This document shows, piece by piece, positions 35,805 through 47,189 of a stretch of 64,000 nt of DNA. The stretch is from Sipunculus nudus (Eukaryota; Annelida; Sipuncula; Golfingiida; Sipunculidae), in assembly GCA_026874595.1 (NCBI GenBank), contig CM049315.1, positions 198,001 through 262,000 on the forward strand, read 5' to 3'. Positions within the stretch are counted from its first letter, which is position 1, and each line of letters starts with the position of its first letter. The notes beneath the pieces were generated by a model. It was not told the DNA's origin, searched no databases, and saw only the letters and a list, made by a program, of their open reading frames with translations. The translations under genes were made by a program, and so were the position numbers.

Positions 35805-37963
35805 TTATATTCCTTGAAAACACTTATTACGTGACAAATTTCACTTATCTGTGTAGCTGTTGACTTTATTCAGCTGCCAGCAAGTGTTCCGTTTGTGAAA
35901 AAATGGAAATAACGCAGGGATTCAGTTTTTTTTACCATAGCACAAACTGCAGGCAATTAGCGAGTAATAGTGTAAATTTCAGATTTAAAAGGATAACGAC
36001 CCCAGTCAAAGCTTACACAATCATACTTATCATAGCACTCTTAGCGATGGGTATTTTTTTTGTAAATAGGCTGGCTCACTGTGGTCATATTCTAGGTCAA
36101 ATATCCCAGTCATTCTCTTGGCCTGTCCTCCCCTTACTAGGCTTAACAAAGCCTAGAATTTTTTGTTTGTTCTGGACTTTGGCGGTTGACGGAGCAACCG
36201 GAATGTGCATGGGTATTCATAACGTGCCGTCAGTTTCATCTGTTAGAGGAGGGGCCAAATCGGTGAATGTATGTTGCAGCAAACGTTTCCCACCAACACC
36301 ATGTGCAGCAGACACATATAAGGCTTTACCCAATTTTTCAAAACAAGATTTGTATGGTTACAAATGTTAATCTAAGTGTCACATAGGCCTATGTTTTATT
36401 TGTACTGGGTATATAAATCTTGATTAAATGCCAGGGCCTATAGCTTAGACTGGCCCAGTCCATGGAATAGTTATGAATTAATTGTTGCTTCTGACAGAGA
36501 AATCAAACATTCCCACGTTATATCACACTTAGTATCAGTACCCCCATCTTGCGGCAACTCATATAACTAATTTTCCACTATCTGACCCTCTTATTTCATG
36601 GACTGGTAATCTTGGCTGATTCCCAGATGGCCAGCACCATACATCACCGTCTCACTAAACTAAGGTCTTTTCCATTTGTCAGCAGTAGTCTTTCCAAAAA
36701 TCTTTTTAAAAACCAACATGGTTCATTCAGTCATCGCCTATTCCGAGCTTCCAACTGCTTACAAATATTCCCCGTTTAATTTGTCTTAATATTTTTTAGG
36801 CCAGCGCTTATGTTGAGTTCGATGAGACTTTAAAACACTAAAACCCTCAGCGTCAGTGTTAACGTTTATCGGACCACCACTCTTGAAAGTAGGCCTAACA
36901 AACTCAGGCTCAGCCAATCAGCGCGAGATATTCAGGTGCACACAAGACAAGCGCAGTCAAACTGTACCGGCTGACTGAAACGATCAAGATTCACGAGCCA
37001 CAATTTGACAGTTAATATACGGGTTCAGACAAATGCTGCCAGCTGCTCTCAGTAGAGGGAATTTTACTGGACCTTTCGGTACAAAATTGTTACGATAGTG
37101 TCTACAATATCCACTCACATTTGGCCCATGGACCGTAATATTCGTTCAGCAGAGATATATCATAGGACACAAAGGTCCATAAGTGGACTACCGAACACAT
37201 GATTTCAGTTCGAATGTTACCAAGCAGGTGAGCTGTGGTACCGCTGTTGGCGTTCTCATAGCAACAATGCCACTCACATGAGGGGTGATGGCCTGATATG
37301 CAAATACAGGGGCATTGTCAGGTCCTCAAAGAGCCTTGTGATGCCTTAATATGCAAATATCAGGGATTTAACCATACAGACTTGACAGGGCTTAGTGATA
37401 AGAGCTGGCACTGATTTAAGTATATCGTTACATAGAAACGCGTTTTATTTTAAGCATTTTCTTATAAACGCAAATACTAAAGCCCAGGCAGGGCTACCTG
37501 TAGCTAAATGAGTTTCAATATTTTCACAGGATGATCTTTTCATTATGGAATACTCCAGGGATAAAAACAAGTTCACATTGATCTGTCACAGTTTATTAGC
37601 GATTTGATTCAGAAAAACACAAATGGGAGGCCCGGAACTTCACTCATGCAGAGAAGCTGGAGCAAATCAGAAATCTGTGTCAAGGCTGCATGGCCCACAC
37701 GAAGACCGGTTTACCAGTAGCCTTACACTTAGCAGCGCCCTGTAACACTCGGCAAAGACTGACCACGGTTTTGCTGTGGGAGTCAAGAAGAGGATTCAGT
37801 AATTTCCAAAATCTCTTGTGCTGTTTTTCAGAAAACAGGAGGAAACCCCAAGTGCGAGTGGTAGTTTTAGCACACGCCACAGTAGAACATGAATATCCAC
37901 TGTCAAAAAAATACCGATAATCGAGGGTTTTCGAGAGTACATGCACAAAAACGATGTTTTTAG
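35805..37963. other. GC-richer intronic block, content unexplained
   Basis: Clearly less AT-rich than its surroundings. It has a CCAATCAGCG box near 36914 and two ATGCAAAT octamers about 55 nt apart (near 37299 and 37352) inside a short duplicated context (CTGATATGCAAATACAGG, TTAATATGCAAATATCAGG). A 155-codon frame (35903-36370) has one hydrophobic segment (YTIILIIALLAMGIFF) but no family resemblance, no codon regularity, and no splice context; I treat it as chance. It could be an old element or a regulatory region. Confidence 0.35.
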
Positions 37964-38315
37964 AGGATTTTTGAAGGTCTGTGCAAACTCTATAAAAAGT
38001 GCCGGTTCACGAATGTTGACCACCTTCTTCAATTGAGTGGTACCAGTCCACTTATGCCAACCAGTGAAGGAGTTAATCATGATGACATGGTTTTACAAAA
38101 CACATCTATGCCACAAAATGTGACACCAACACCTGGTGTCATTGCCAAGTACCTTACCAACAGATGACTTTGCTGTCCCTGACCCAGGTGGCAGCACTCA
38201 TGATATGTCGCAACCCAAAGCAGATGGTGATGATGGTCCATTTCAGGTGACTTCACAACCCAGATATCCACAGAGATTGAGGAAACCAGCTGATAGAGAC
38301 TATTTAATCTGCTAA
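37964..38315 (+). pseudogene. Ty3/gypsy pol C-terminal fragment, frameshifted
   Basis: Two overlapping frames together look like the tail of a Ty3/gypsy polyprotein. The first runs from 37964 to a stop at 38165-38167, with a basic/Cys segment (KLYKKCRFTNVDHLL) then a Ser/Pro/Thr-rich linker. The second continues to TAA at 38313-38315 and ends QPRYPQRLRKPADRDYL, the R-Y-P-x-R-x-R-K-P-x-D type of ending found after many gypsy integrases. The frame change falls near 38140. Reverse transcriptase, RNase H and integrase core are absent upstream. A polypurine tract and LTR start follow in the correct order, which supports the call. Confidence 0.5.
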
Positions 38316-38693
38316 GTTTGACTATTAGTATCTAAGTATTTGTCATGTTTCATTCTGTTGTTTGTGTTACAAGCACTGCGTACATAGCGACTGTGTCCAT
38401 ATCTGTTATACATGTATCTTTTAGTAATGTGACAAAAGGACAGTTTTACACATATATAAATATAAATATGTTCATTTTTTCTGCAGGTTCTTGGATACCA
38501 CTATGCTATGTCGTTGATGTAAACAGGCCCTTATTCGTATTCAAGTTTGGTATGGGTCGTCCATCGGTGTCATATTTTCTATATCTCCGCGTCTTTTTCA
38601 CATTTTTTTTTCTTGTTGCAACGGCTGCACTTTGTGACAATATCAACATTTGTCTGTGTTACTATAAATCTTTATTCATGGTATACAGTTTTT
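38316..38693 (+). other. Untranslated spacer of the gypsy remnant
   Basis: Lies between the pol stop and the polypurine tract. A 165-codon frame (38345-38842) runs through this spacer into the LTR; it is rich in C, F, V and Y, has no family likeness and is rejected as a gene. Confidence 0.4.
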
Positions 38694-38866
38694 GGGGGAG
38701 GAGTGTAGTATCCCCGCATTCTGGTCCGTGTGCATATGTTTGTTTATATTCATCATCCGGGTATTGTGGTGTGGAGATTAAAAACAGTGTTAACATGGCT
38801 GATGTCTTGTGTTGGCCTGTCTGTTCGTGGGTCTGGGTATAATCCGAAAATATATCACATCAGGAA
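38694..38866 (+). mobile_element. Polypurine tract and start of a 3' LTR
   Basis: GGGGGAGGAG (38694-38703) is followed directly by TGTAGTATCCCCGC, the classic polypurine-tract/LTR junction. An ATTAAA signal lies about 80 nt into the LTR. The right edge is uncertain; ATATATCACA near 38866 is one possible end, and no target duplication can be shown because the 5' end is missing. Confidence 0.5.
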
Positions 38867-39380
38867 AATATGATGCATCAGCCTTTGTTAGGAAACAACA
38901 TTTCATGCTACCCCCGTTTTGACTGAGTGATGAACCTGATGAAGGCCAGATTCTTAACAACTGCCCTGAAACAGTGAAAATTAAAGGGGCAAAACAATAT
39001 ATTATATTTGTCACAGAGAAAGAACAAGGGACCCATGGGTCATTGCTCAGCTGGAGTTGACCTTGAAGGTAAATATCTAGAATAACATCAAATGGAGATA
39101 AAGTGTAAGAGGACAAGGTAATATAGGCCATTGTTGGTTTATATGATTGGTTTGTATTGATGAGCAAGAAACTGTTGCAAATGATATTTTGTGACCTGAC
39201 CATGTTTTTCCTAATGTTGAAACAAGCATGTAAGCAGTTTGTGAACAAATGATCTGTACTATTACCATGATCATTAGTTGGATTTTTGATAAACTGTTGA
39301 CATTTCAGTAGTTTACACATTTGTTCAATTGAATCTATTTTTTAAATAATATATATCATTAAATATATATGTATTTTTTT
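38867..39380. other. Intronic spacer with one truncated repeat head
   Basis: Contains AACAAGGGACCCATGGGTCA at 39024 followed by TTGCTCAGCTGGAGTTGACC. A 176-codon minus-strand frame (39320-38790) crosses the LTR and spacer and has no support. Confidence 0.45.
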
Positions 39381-39399
39381 TTATTTTATGAAATGTATA

Positions 39400-40650
39400 C
39401 AGTTGAAATATAACTAATTAACAACATACATACAGGGCAAACAAAGCCTGATCTCAAATTCTGCTGATGCAGGAAAATAATGAACAAATGTTTGTATTAG
39501 ATCCTAATTTTTTATCACGTCATTTTTTTAATTACAAGTTTATATTTCTATACACTTCCAATATAAAATATATATCTGATAATAAAAGTTGATTCATAAT
39601 TCATAAATCTCAATCTTGTCAGATAAGACCACATCATGCATACAAATGTTTATTTATTTTTTACCACAAAAATATATCTTTTAAATCTGCAAAACTATAA
39701 ATATCTAAAAATAATACTTGATTAAGATTTCAAAATTTTAAATTGTATCTTTATTTATCCATAACGTGCTTCATATTTTATAAATTTAAGCATACTGATG
39801 GGTTTAATTATATTTGTTAAAATCTTTTAAAAGAAAAATTATTTCTTTAAAATTGCTACATTAACACAACATGGCATCTTCTGGATTACACCTTGAATTA
39901 ATTTTTCAAGGAAAGTTTTTGCAAATTGGAGTGGAAACAGCATTAAAATTAAGGAGATACAGTGAAAATAATAACAATTACTACATAACACTTGGTGGGT
40001 CCTGTTTGCTGGGGGGGGGATTAGGGTGGTGATATGATAATAACTGTACACCTGTCACAGCAGGGGATCTCCCCCAGTGATTGTAACAAATCCGAAACCC
40101 TGGCATAGCTGACTTCCAGTGACCTGGAGTGGGACCCTGCATCCGTAAAATGACTACAATAGAGCCTCAAGAGAAAAATCAATGACTAGCCTTATTTTCA
40201 AGCTTTTATTTTCATATTTCAGATTTTAACAAATCAAATACTTATGTTTACATGCTGTGAAAATTAAATCAATGGTACTTACAAGGAAAAAACATGCCAT
40301 GGTCAAAGTTGGGCAAAATTTAAGGTACTGATTTTATTTTTATGCTAATAACTTAAACAATTTACAAAATTCAGATCTAATTTAGGGTAAACAATTGAAT
40401 CTTAATTAAACATAGTTATATAAAATAGACTCCAGTTTCATATTTTTCATGTTAAGTGAGTGAACATTTTTCCTGATTTTTACAGTCCATTATTTTCAGG
40501 CCCATAACTTGAAGAAATTAAACTTAACAAACCTAATTTCTGGCATGTACATAAGAACTATATAGAGCAATATTTATGGTAATTATGAGGAAAAACAGAT
40601 CAGTGGTTTGATATTAGGCAGTCCTGAAGTGTGAAAATAGGTTTTTATTA
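39400..40650 (+). repeat. Diverged ~1.2-kb duplication, copy 1
   Basis: Colinear with 42200-43560. Shared landmarks are ACAACATGGCATCT, TTTTGCAxATTGGAGT, a G-run after a CT (nine G at 40011-40019 here, twelve at 42937-42948 there), ATGCTGTGAAAATTAAATCA, and the GGCATGTACATA module ending in GGCAGTCCTGAAGTGTGAAA. No coding potential. Confidence 0.65.
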
Positions 40651-41301
40651 AAACAAGTGACCCATGGGTCATGATGCTCAGCTGCCAAGCATGACCTGCG
40701 ACATCATGGGCTGAGATTCACAACTTCCAGTCAAATTTTAAAGAACCAATTTGCCAATTTGTTGAAATTTTCTACGACAACAGAAATATATATATCACCT
40801 ATGTCTGGTTAAAACACAGTGAATTGATGGTCTGAGGAAAATGTATAATTGTTAAGATATCCAGAACTATTCCCATAGCTTACTTGATACCTGTCAGTCT
40901 CAAAAGGAACACCACAAAGGGCAAATATAAGATCAAAATATATAGCAAAAAATCAAGGAAATCATGCAAGAATTATTGAGAAACAGGTGCTTCTGTATCA
41001 ATTTTTATTCAATACAAGCCAACTGTACTGCACTTTCATATATGATGATAATATTTATTAAGAAATATTTGACCCAATCCTTTGCAAGATTACATTAATA
41101 TACGTCCGACAGCCTTCACTTTAACAGTTCTTGAGATAATATGATCAAAAGGAATTTAAAGATGGTTGCCTGGTGGCCATTTTGGACTTCTGACAGGTCT
41201 GAAATCAGACAACAACCATTCTCTAAATCGGACCAAAAATTGAAGGAAAATTACTGAAACTGCACTCAAACAAGGGACCCATGGGTCACAGCGCTCAGCT
41301 G
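40651..41301 (+). repeat. Dispersed repeat, CCCATGGGTCATG head (copy 2)
   Basis: Nearly colinear with 26135-26760. A second head, ACAAGGGACCCATGGGTCAC then AGCGCTCAGCTG, sits at its right end (41271), so either two elements abut or the family can chain head to tail. Confidence 0.75.
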
Positions 41302-42199
41302 ATCATGATTGGACTATAAATGTTTCTCCACTGTGATACTATATCGAGTCGATAAAGCTGATGAATATCATGGACATGTTGGGCTATTATAAAGGAATGT
41401 AATGTAATATGTGAGTAAATGATAAATAAAATTACCTGACTGATGGATTAATAGAGTCAAATATAGTGGTTTATTTTTTATTTATTTAGGAGGGGTTGAA
41501 AATTGTGATATATTTGAGCAAATATGAATGCAATGACAGCAGTAATAAGCAGTAGTAGAATGATGATAAGGCTATTTGTTGAAGGATCTAAAGTGTATGG
41601 TAGTCTGCAAGCTTTCAATTTGACAGGTATGATGTTATGATTAACTATGCTGATGAAGTGATTTATGAATTTGTGACTGTATGACACAATATCTCTTTAG
41701 TCTTGACAAGGTACATTATTGTGATGCCCACTATGTCTACATATTACACAATATTGACATAATTTCTGGCATGTACATAGGTACCTATGGACGAATAGTT
41801 ATACAAAATATTAAAATATGAATATATCTGATTCATCTTGTTCTTGCTTATTGAGGCTGACTTTGGGATGGGGTTCGGAGAAGGGAAAAGTGAGGGCAGC
41901 ACAAACATGGATGTAGAAATATTCTATTGTAATGTTTTTCATTTATATAAGAATATGAAAAGCTAAGAGGAAAGGGGCCCTCCTACTTGGTTATAGTAAA
42001 GTTCTAAATATATGATTGTAAACTAATACTCTGACAAGACTGTCAGTAAAAGTTTTGAGATACTGTGATGCATATGAAAATTTACAGATGGACAGGCAAA
42101 TGGACAGAATGGACTAATACCTTTATTTCACTTACAAGGGATTAATGCATTTAAGTTTATATATAATCCTATTGTTTTAAGCATATCCACTTTTTCCAT
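41302..42199. other. AT-rich intronic DNA
   Basis: Only a fragment of the GGCATGTACATAGG module (near 41768) is recognisable. No exon seen. Confidence 0.45.
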
Positions 42200-43560
42200 T
42201 AAGAAATTTTATCTGAATCATTTTTTTATTTACAGGTTTTATAAATTTTTAATAAAAAACCTGAAAATATAAGTTAAAATATTACAAATGTTGCAATCAT
42301 TATATGTACAGAGTAAAAAACTGAAACTATAAGTTAAAATATTAGAATTGTTGCAAAAGTTGCAATCATCATATATCCAGAGTGTAGCTCATATTGGGTC
42401 ATATTATGCATACACATATATTTTATTATTTTTAAATCATAAATGTTTAAACTGAATTTAAAAGAAAATAATGCCACAACATGGCATCTACAAGAATATT
42501 CCTTGAATCACTATTAAAAAGTTTTGCACATTGGAGTTTTCAGTACATGCTTAATTTTATTCACCAAAATAAAATAAAAGATTCAGTAAATTTGATAAAA
42601 TAAAACATCTTTTCAAATAAAGTATACACACTGTTGGTTGAATGAGGGACAAACAATATCATTGTGCTAATTACTATCCCAGTTTTAATTTATTACTGGA
42701 ATTAATAGTCAATTTCACACCTGGTGAAGTTTTTACTCTTCTGAAGTAAGGAATTACTTATCTCATGAACATCCACACTTTCATAGCAATACACCACTTT
42801 GTGGACACAATTAAATGTACACTTTAATCATTGTAACCCTGGTGGTACAATACAAAATCTAAAATGTAGCATAGCCTAGAATAAGAATGAATCAAATACA
42901 GAAAATAATAACATTCATCTAGTTTATGCACCATCTGGGGGGGGGGGGATGCAGGGCAGAGGGGAAGCCTGCTGGTAGTGGCCAAGCTGACCCAAGGCAA
43001 GCTGCCTGGGGTGGGTTACACAATGCAAGTGAAGGCTGTACTACTAGGTGGGCTAGATGTAAACAACACTTGACATGGTGTATGAAAACATGAATAAAAG
43101 CTATTCTTCCCAATAAATTTCTTTGAAATTTCAGAATTTAAAAGATTAAATCCTTATGTATATATGCTGTGAAAATTAAATCAACAGTGCCAAAGTTGGA
43201 CAAAATTTAAGGTATTGATTTTTTATTTATGCTAATAACTTGAAAAATTTGCAAAATTCAGATCTAATTTTGGGTAAACAATTGAATCTTGATTAAATAA
43301 AGTTATATTCCTGAAAAAAGTCTCTAGGTTCAGCAATTCTCATGTTAGGTGAGTAAATATATTTCCTGATTTTTTTTTTAAAACTGCATGATGTTTTGGC
43401 CCATAACTTCAAAATAATACCCAATACTGACCTAATTTCTGGAATGTTCATAGAAAATGTATGAAAGAATGTGAATACTAAATACAATCAAAAACAGATC
43501 AGTGGTTTTAATATTAGGCAGCCTTGAAGTGTAACAATGGCTTTTTTTATGGAAAACGGA
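42200..43560 (+). repeat. Diverged ~1.2-kb duplication, copy 2
   Basis: Partner of 39400-40650, with a 12-nt G run at 42937-42948. The right part carries GGCCCATAACTTC, TGACCTAATTTCTGGAATGT and GATCAGTGGTTTTAATATTA. Confidence 0.65.
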
Positions 43561-44345
43561 GTTTTTTTCCTTAATATCTCGAAGGAACGAAGTCCTAATG
43601 ACCCAGTCTTTGGTATGGTAGGAGATTTTGGGGACATCTAAAATTATGCCAACAGCCTTGGGAGCATAGAGATGTGCACTGAATGACCTACAGTCATCAA
43701 AGTGGACTGCTTGACAATGTAAGGGAATACAACAAGAGCCTCCAAAAAAATTCAATAATTAGCCTAATTTTGCAGCTTTTATTTTCAAATTTCAGATTTA
43801 AACAGATTAAATCATTATGTATACATGCTGTGAAAATTAAATCCACAGAACTTACAGGAAAAAAATGTGCCGTGGCCAAAGTTGGGCAAAATTTAAGGTA
43901 CCAATTTTATATTTTTGCCAATATTTAAAAAAATTTAACAGATTTTGATCTTATTTTTGGTAAACAATTAAATTTTGATTAATTAAAGTTGTATTACTGG
44001 AAAAAGTCCCTAACTTTAACACTTTTGGTCTTAAGTGACCAAATATCTTCCTGATTTTTTTACAAAGTCCATTATGTTTGGGCCCATAACTTTTTTAAAT
44101 TATATAATACTGAATTAATATCTGGCATGTACATAGGAACTATATAGAGGAATATTTATGGTAAATATGAAGAAAACCAGATGAGTGGTTTAGATATTAG
44201 GCAGTCCTGAAGGTGAAAATAGATTTCTAATAAAAATTTGAGGTTTATCCTTAATATCTCGAAGGAATGAAGTCCTATTGACCCAATTTTCGGCATGGTA
44301 GGAGATTTTGGGGACATCTAACTGTATGCCGAATTTCAGATTCGT
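43561..44345 (+). repeat. AT-rich dispersed repeat cluster
   Basis: Contains AATATCTCGAAGGAAxGAAG (two copies, near 43572 and 44251), ATGGTAGGAGATTTTGGGGA (two copies) and a GGCATGTACATAGGAACTAT module. Same family as 34.2-34.8 kb. Confidence 0.65.
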
Positions 44346-45983
44346 AGACCTCAAAATCAATTAGTTATTTCTTCATGCAAAAAGACCCATAAATATGAAG
44401 TTTGAATCATATTGAGTGATGCATAGATGTGGCATATGTGAAAGACTGAAGGTTTGGGTTGAACAGTTTCACTTGAAATATGTTCACAAGCATTTAGAAC
44501 AATATTGTGACCTTGATCTTTGACCTTTTGAACTCAACATCAATAGGCTTCTTCCCCTATTGGTAGGTAAGCCATATATGACAGATGGAAAGTATAGATT
44601 GAAAAGTTTGCCTGAAAATGACTCCACGCAAGAAGAGGGTGCTGTGAACTTGACCTTTGACCTCAAAATCAACAGGTCTTTTCCCCTGTTGGCAGAGAAG
44701 CGATATCAGTGCTGAAAGATTTGGAATTAAAGGTCTAGCTTGAAATGTGTCCACAACCTTTTCAAAGAAGTGGATCCTGTGACCCTGACCTTTGACCTTG
44801 TGACCTCAACATCTATAGGATTCTTCTCCCACTTACGCTCCCAAGGCAGCGGAAATCTTGCGCTTCTAAAGAAGCAACTGATTTTCACGCTGCCAGCTTT
44901 GACCGTTTATGATATATTTAGACACCAGATGGCGGTTTGTTGTCCACTAAAATAAACGTGCGTACGATGTGACAAGCAGCCAATCAGATGCCAATAAACA
45001 AACACTCAGGCATCCTGGCTCCGCCCTTTGCCGCGCTTCAAGCGCCATTTGATGAGTTTCCGGTCAAATTTAAATTGCTCCCTCTGCATTTTCGCATCAT
45101 CGACCGATTCGATAATGACATTATGACTGTGTTAGCGTAGCCATGTATCTGTTGTCTGCAGAACTGAAACCAGCCAGCAAGATGTGCACGCAGCCTTTGT
45201 TGTTACGTTTCTTTGAATTACAGCTCACCCGGCCGAGCATCCTATGTGCACAAGGCCCTAAGCAAACCACGTCAGGGGCAATTCTCTCTGAGCCTGTGGC
45301 CTGTTTAGACGGTTACGCTGGGGGATGAGCTGTCACTCAAAAAGAATGAATATGATTGGCTCCGTCTATTCCTCGCTTGGCTTTGTCTTCCAGCACAAAG
45401 TTTCATCTGATTGGACAAAAATACAGTGCTCCCCTCTGGTGTTGCAAAGCAGGATACGAGGTCATAACAAACAGCGCCTTACGATATAGGAAGTAGCCCT
45501 ATAGGTAAAGCGCTGTGTAAAGAGCGTACTCCCACTTAGTAGGTGAGCTATATGTGAAAGATCAAAGAATTGGGATGAAAGGTTTGGCTTAAAATGCATC
45601 CACAGGCTTTTCAAAGAAGTTGGTTCTGTGACCTTGACCTTGTGACCTCAAAATAATTATGGTTCTTCCCCTGTTGGTAGGTGAGCTGTATGTGAAAGAT
45701 GTAAGGTTTGGGATGAAAATTTTGGCTAAAAGAATTATTTCTGGGGGGTGCAAACACACCCCATAACTTCGAGAATATAGGTCCCAGTGACCTAATTTCA
45801 GGTTTGCAAGGAGATCTTTTTATAACCTCTAAGACTGCATAGGGTTCATGGCCCTAGCCCCTACGGTTACGACTTGTGCCCTGCTAACGGACGGACGGCC
45901 GGCCGGACAGACAGAATGACGACGGACAAAGACCCATCGCTATAGCCCAGCATGACTGAAAGTCAGCTGAGCTAAAAATTGAG
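44346..45983 (+). repeat. Third copy of the 1.87-kb unit, interrupted
   Basis: Matches 29389-30331 from GACCTCAAAATCAATTAGTT through the CAGCTGAGCTAAAAA tail, but is split at 44834-45528 by the 695-bp transposon. The uninterrupted copy at 29871 reads CTTCTCCCACTAAGTAGG, which defines the empty site. Confidence 0.88.
44834..45528 (-). mobile_element. 695-bp non-autonomous DNA transposon, copy 2 (inverted)
   Basis: TACGCTCCCAAGG at the left and AAAGAGCGTA at the right, flanked by CTCCCACT (44826-44833 and 45529-45536). With TA shared between flank and terminus, the duplication could be read as 8 to 10 bp. Sequence is the reverse complement of 35109-35804 with few differences. It landed in an older dispersed repeat, so it is younger than the amplification of that family. 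A 61-codon frame inside is not a gene. Confidence 0.9.
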
Positions 45984-46206
45984 ATTTTTCCTTAATTTCT
46001 CAAAGGAACAAAGTCGCAAAGACCTAGTTTTCAGCTCGGTTAGAGAACTGGGGGACATCTATCATTATGCAGAATTTTGGATTCCTAGGTCTTACGGTTT
46101 CAAAACGTGCCACATCTACGGACGGACAGACAGCTAGATGGAAGACGGACAATGGACCACAACTAAAGCTCAGATGACTTATAGTCAGCTGAGCTAAAAA
46201 CCAAAG
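45984..46206 (+). repeat. Related tail repeat (ACGGACGGACAGACAG .. CAGCTGAGCTAAAAA)
   Basis: Holds TTCTCAAAGGAACAAAGTCG, GGGGGACATCTATCATTATG, a GGACGGACAGACAG tract and the common tail ending near 46200. It is a different subfamily abutting the preceding copy. Confidence 0.65.
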
Positions 46207-46221
46207 CCCCCCCCCCCCCCC
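46207..46221. repeat. Poly(C) run
   Basis: Fifteen consecutive C; prone to length error. Confidence 0.9.
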
Positions 46222-46328
46222 ATCCTTCCCGATTTTAAGGTAATGCTATCATTTTCTGAAGAAAACTGACACCTTTAACCATGATTAATGCCTTTATAAT
46301 AATCAATTTTTGTTAATTTCGGTAAATC

Positions 46329-46972
46329 GGATACCAGTCGATTCGTCACCACAGTCATTTCGTCACCAATTAACATGCGGTACCAAACGGTCAATTCGTC
46401 ACCAATGTTTCGTATGATAAAATGTCTATCTATTACAATTAAAATTAAAATACACAATGATACCTATACTAAAAATTTTGTTTGGTTGTTGTTTCTTTAA
46501 ATTAACGGCTCAGGATACACCATGCAAGGAGTGGATTACATGTAAATACAAACATTGCACAGCATGGCCAACTGGCCACCATGGTATTCAGGGCTATTTA
46601 CGTCACCGCTCATTGTAAACGATTCCCTCACGGCAGCCCGTTTGAAATGTTTTTTATTACATACAGGCAGGTGTTTTCGTTAAATAAAATCCACGTCAAC
46701 AATTGACATAGAGGAACAAGCCACCAAAAGAACTCTAAAATCTGAACCGGCCTTTGCAGAGTAAAAAAAGAGTTTTTTTGCAGTAACTATTTTTCCGGCC
46801 ATATTTCACTCTCTGTCCTTCAATATTCTGTTCTTCTGTCATTCCCTATGCATTTGAATTGCTGATTTTAAGAATGTGCCAGATCAAGTCCAGCCTGACG
46901 TATCCTGACAGTCACTTCGTCACCAATTTTCTGTGGTGACGAAATGACTGTGTTGAGGAAACGACTGGTTCC
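46329..46972. mobile_element. 644-bp MULE-type MITE
   Basis: Left terminus GGATACCAGTCGATTCGTCA continues into CCACAGTCATTTCGTCACC; the right terminus, inverted, reads GGAACCAGTCGTTTCCTCAA then CACAGTCATTTCGTCACC. Flanks are CGGTAAATC on both sides (46320-46328 and 46973-46981), a 9-bp target duplication, which with ~38-bp inverted termini points to the Mutator superfamily. The interior has more ATTCGTCACCAA-like motifs and no transposase. It sits in FRG1 intron 1 about 100 bp past exon 1. Confidence 0.85.
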
Positions 46973-47072
46973 CGGTAAATCTATCCTTGTGGAGTGGTGA
47001 TTTGATTTTAAGCGATAATAAATGGGTTTTACCCATGTAATCCGTCAATAATTAACATTCCAGATCACTCAC

Positions 47073-47137
47073 CTCTTGTGTTTACTCCCTTTCAGTTTCA
47101 GCTTACTTTTCTTGACCAAAGCGTACGAATCTGCCAT
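47073..47137 (-). CDS. FRG1: FRG1 exon 1 (start codon, N-terminus)
   Basis: Codes for MADSYALVKKSKLKLKGSKH then K and the first two bases of codon 22. The FRG1 family starts M-A-(E/D)-x-Y-x-x-V-K-x-x-K-L-x-L-K-G, so the match is close and fixes the start. The ATG context is good (A at -3, G at +4). The donor AAGAG|GTGAGT is the full consensus (exon ends 47073). The phase 2 end completes Ser with the first base of exon 2. The frame stays open upstream into a GGTCCGAGATC repeat (to 47257), but homology starts at this Met, so the upstream part is taken as 5' UTR or promoter DNA. Intron 1 is then 24.9 kb. Confidence 0.87.
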
Positions 47138-47189
47138 TATTAAATATAACAACTTGTACAGTGTTATTGGAGCGGAGTGTTTATTGACA

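Noticed and set aside
35903-36370. 155-codon open frame with a hydrophobic segment
   Set aside because: No family resemblance, no repeated or conserved copy, no splice or promoter context; consistent with a chance frame in a GC-richer patch.
37680-37946. Overlapping frames on both strands near 37.7-37.9 kb
   Set aside because: Neither resembles a known protein and the overlap is typical of chance frames in GC-richer DNA.
38345-38842. 165-codon open frame downstream of the gypsy remnant
   Set aside because: It crosses the polypurine tract and LTR start and has Cys/Phe/Tyr-rich random-looking composition.
38790-39320. 176-codon open frame on the minus strand
   Set aside because: Runs through LTR and spacer DNA; no motif or homologue recognised.
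43683-43928. Opposed short frames in the AT-rich repeat cluster
   Set aside because: Entirely inside the dispersed repeat and not kept open in the other copies.
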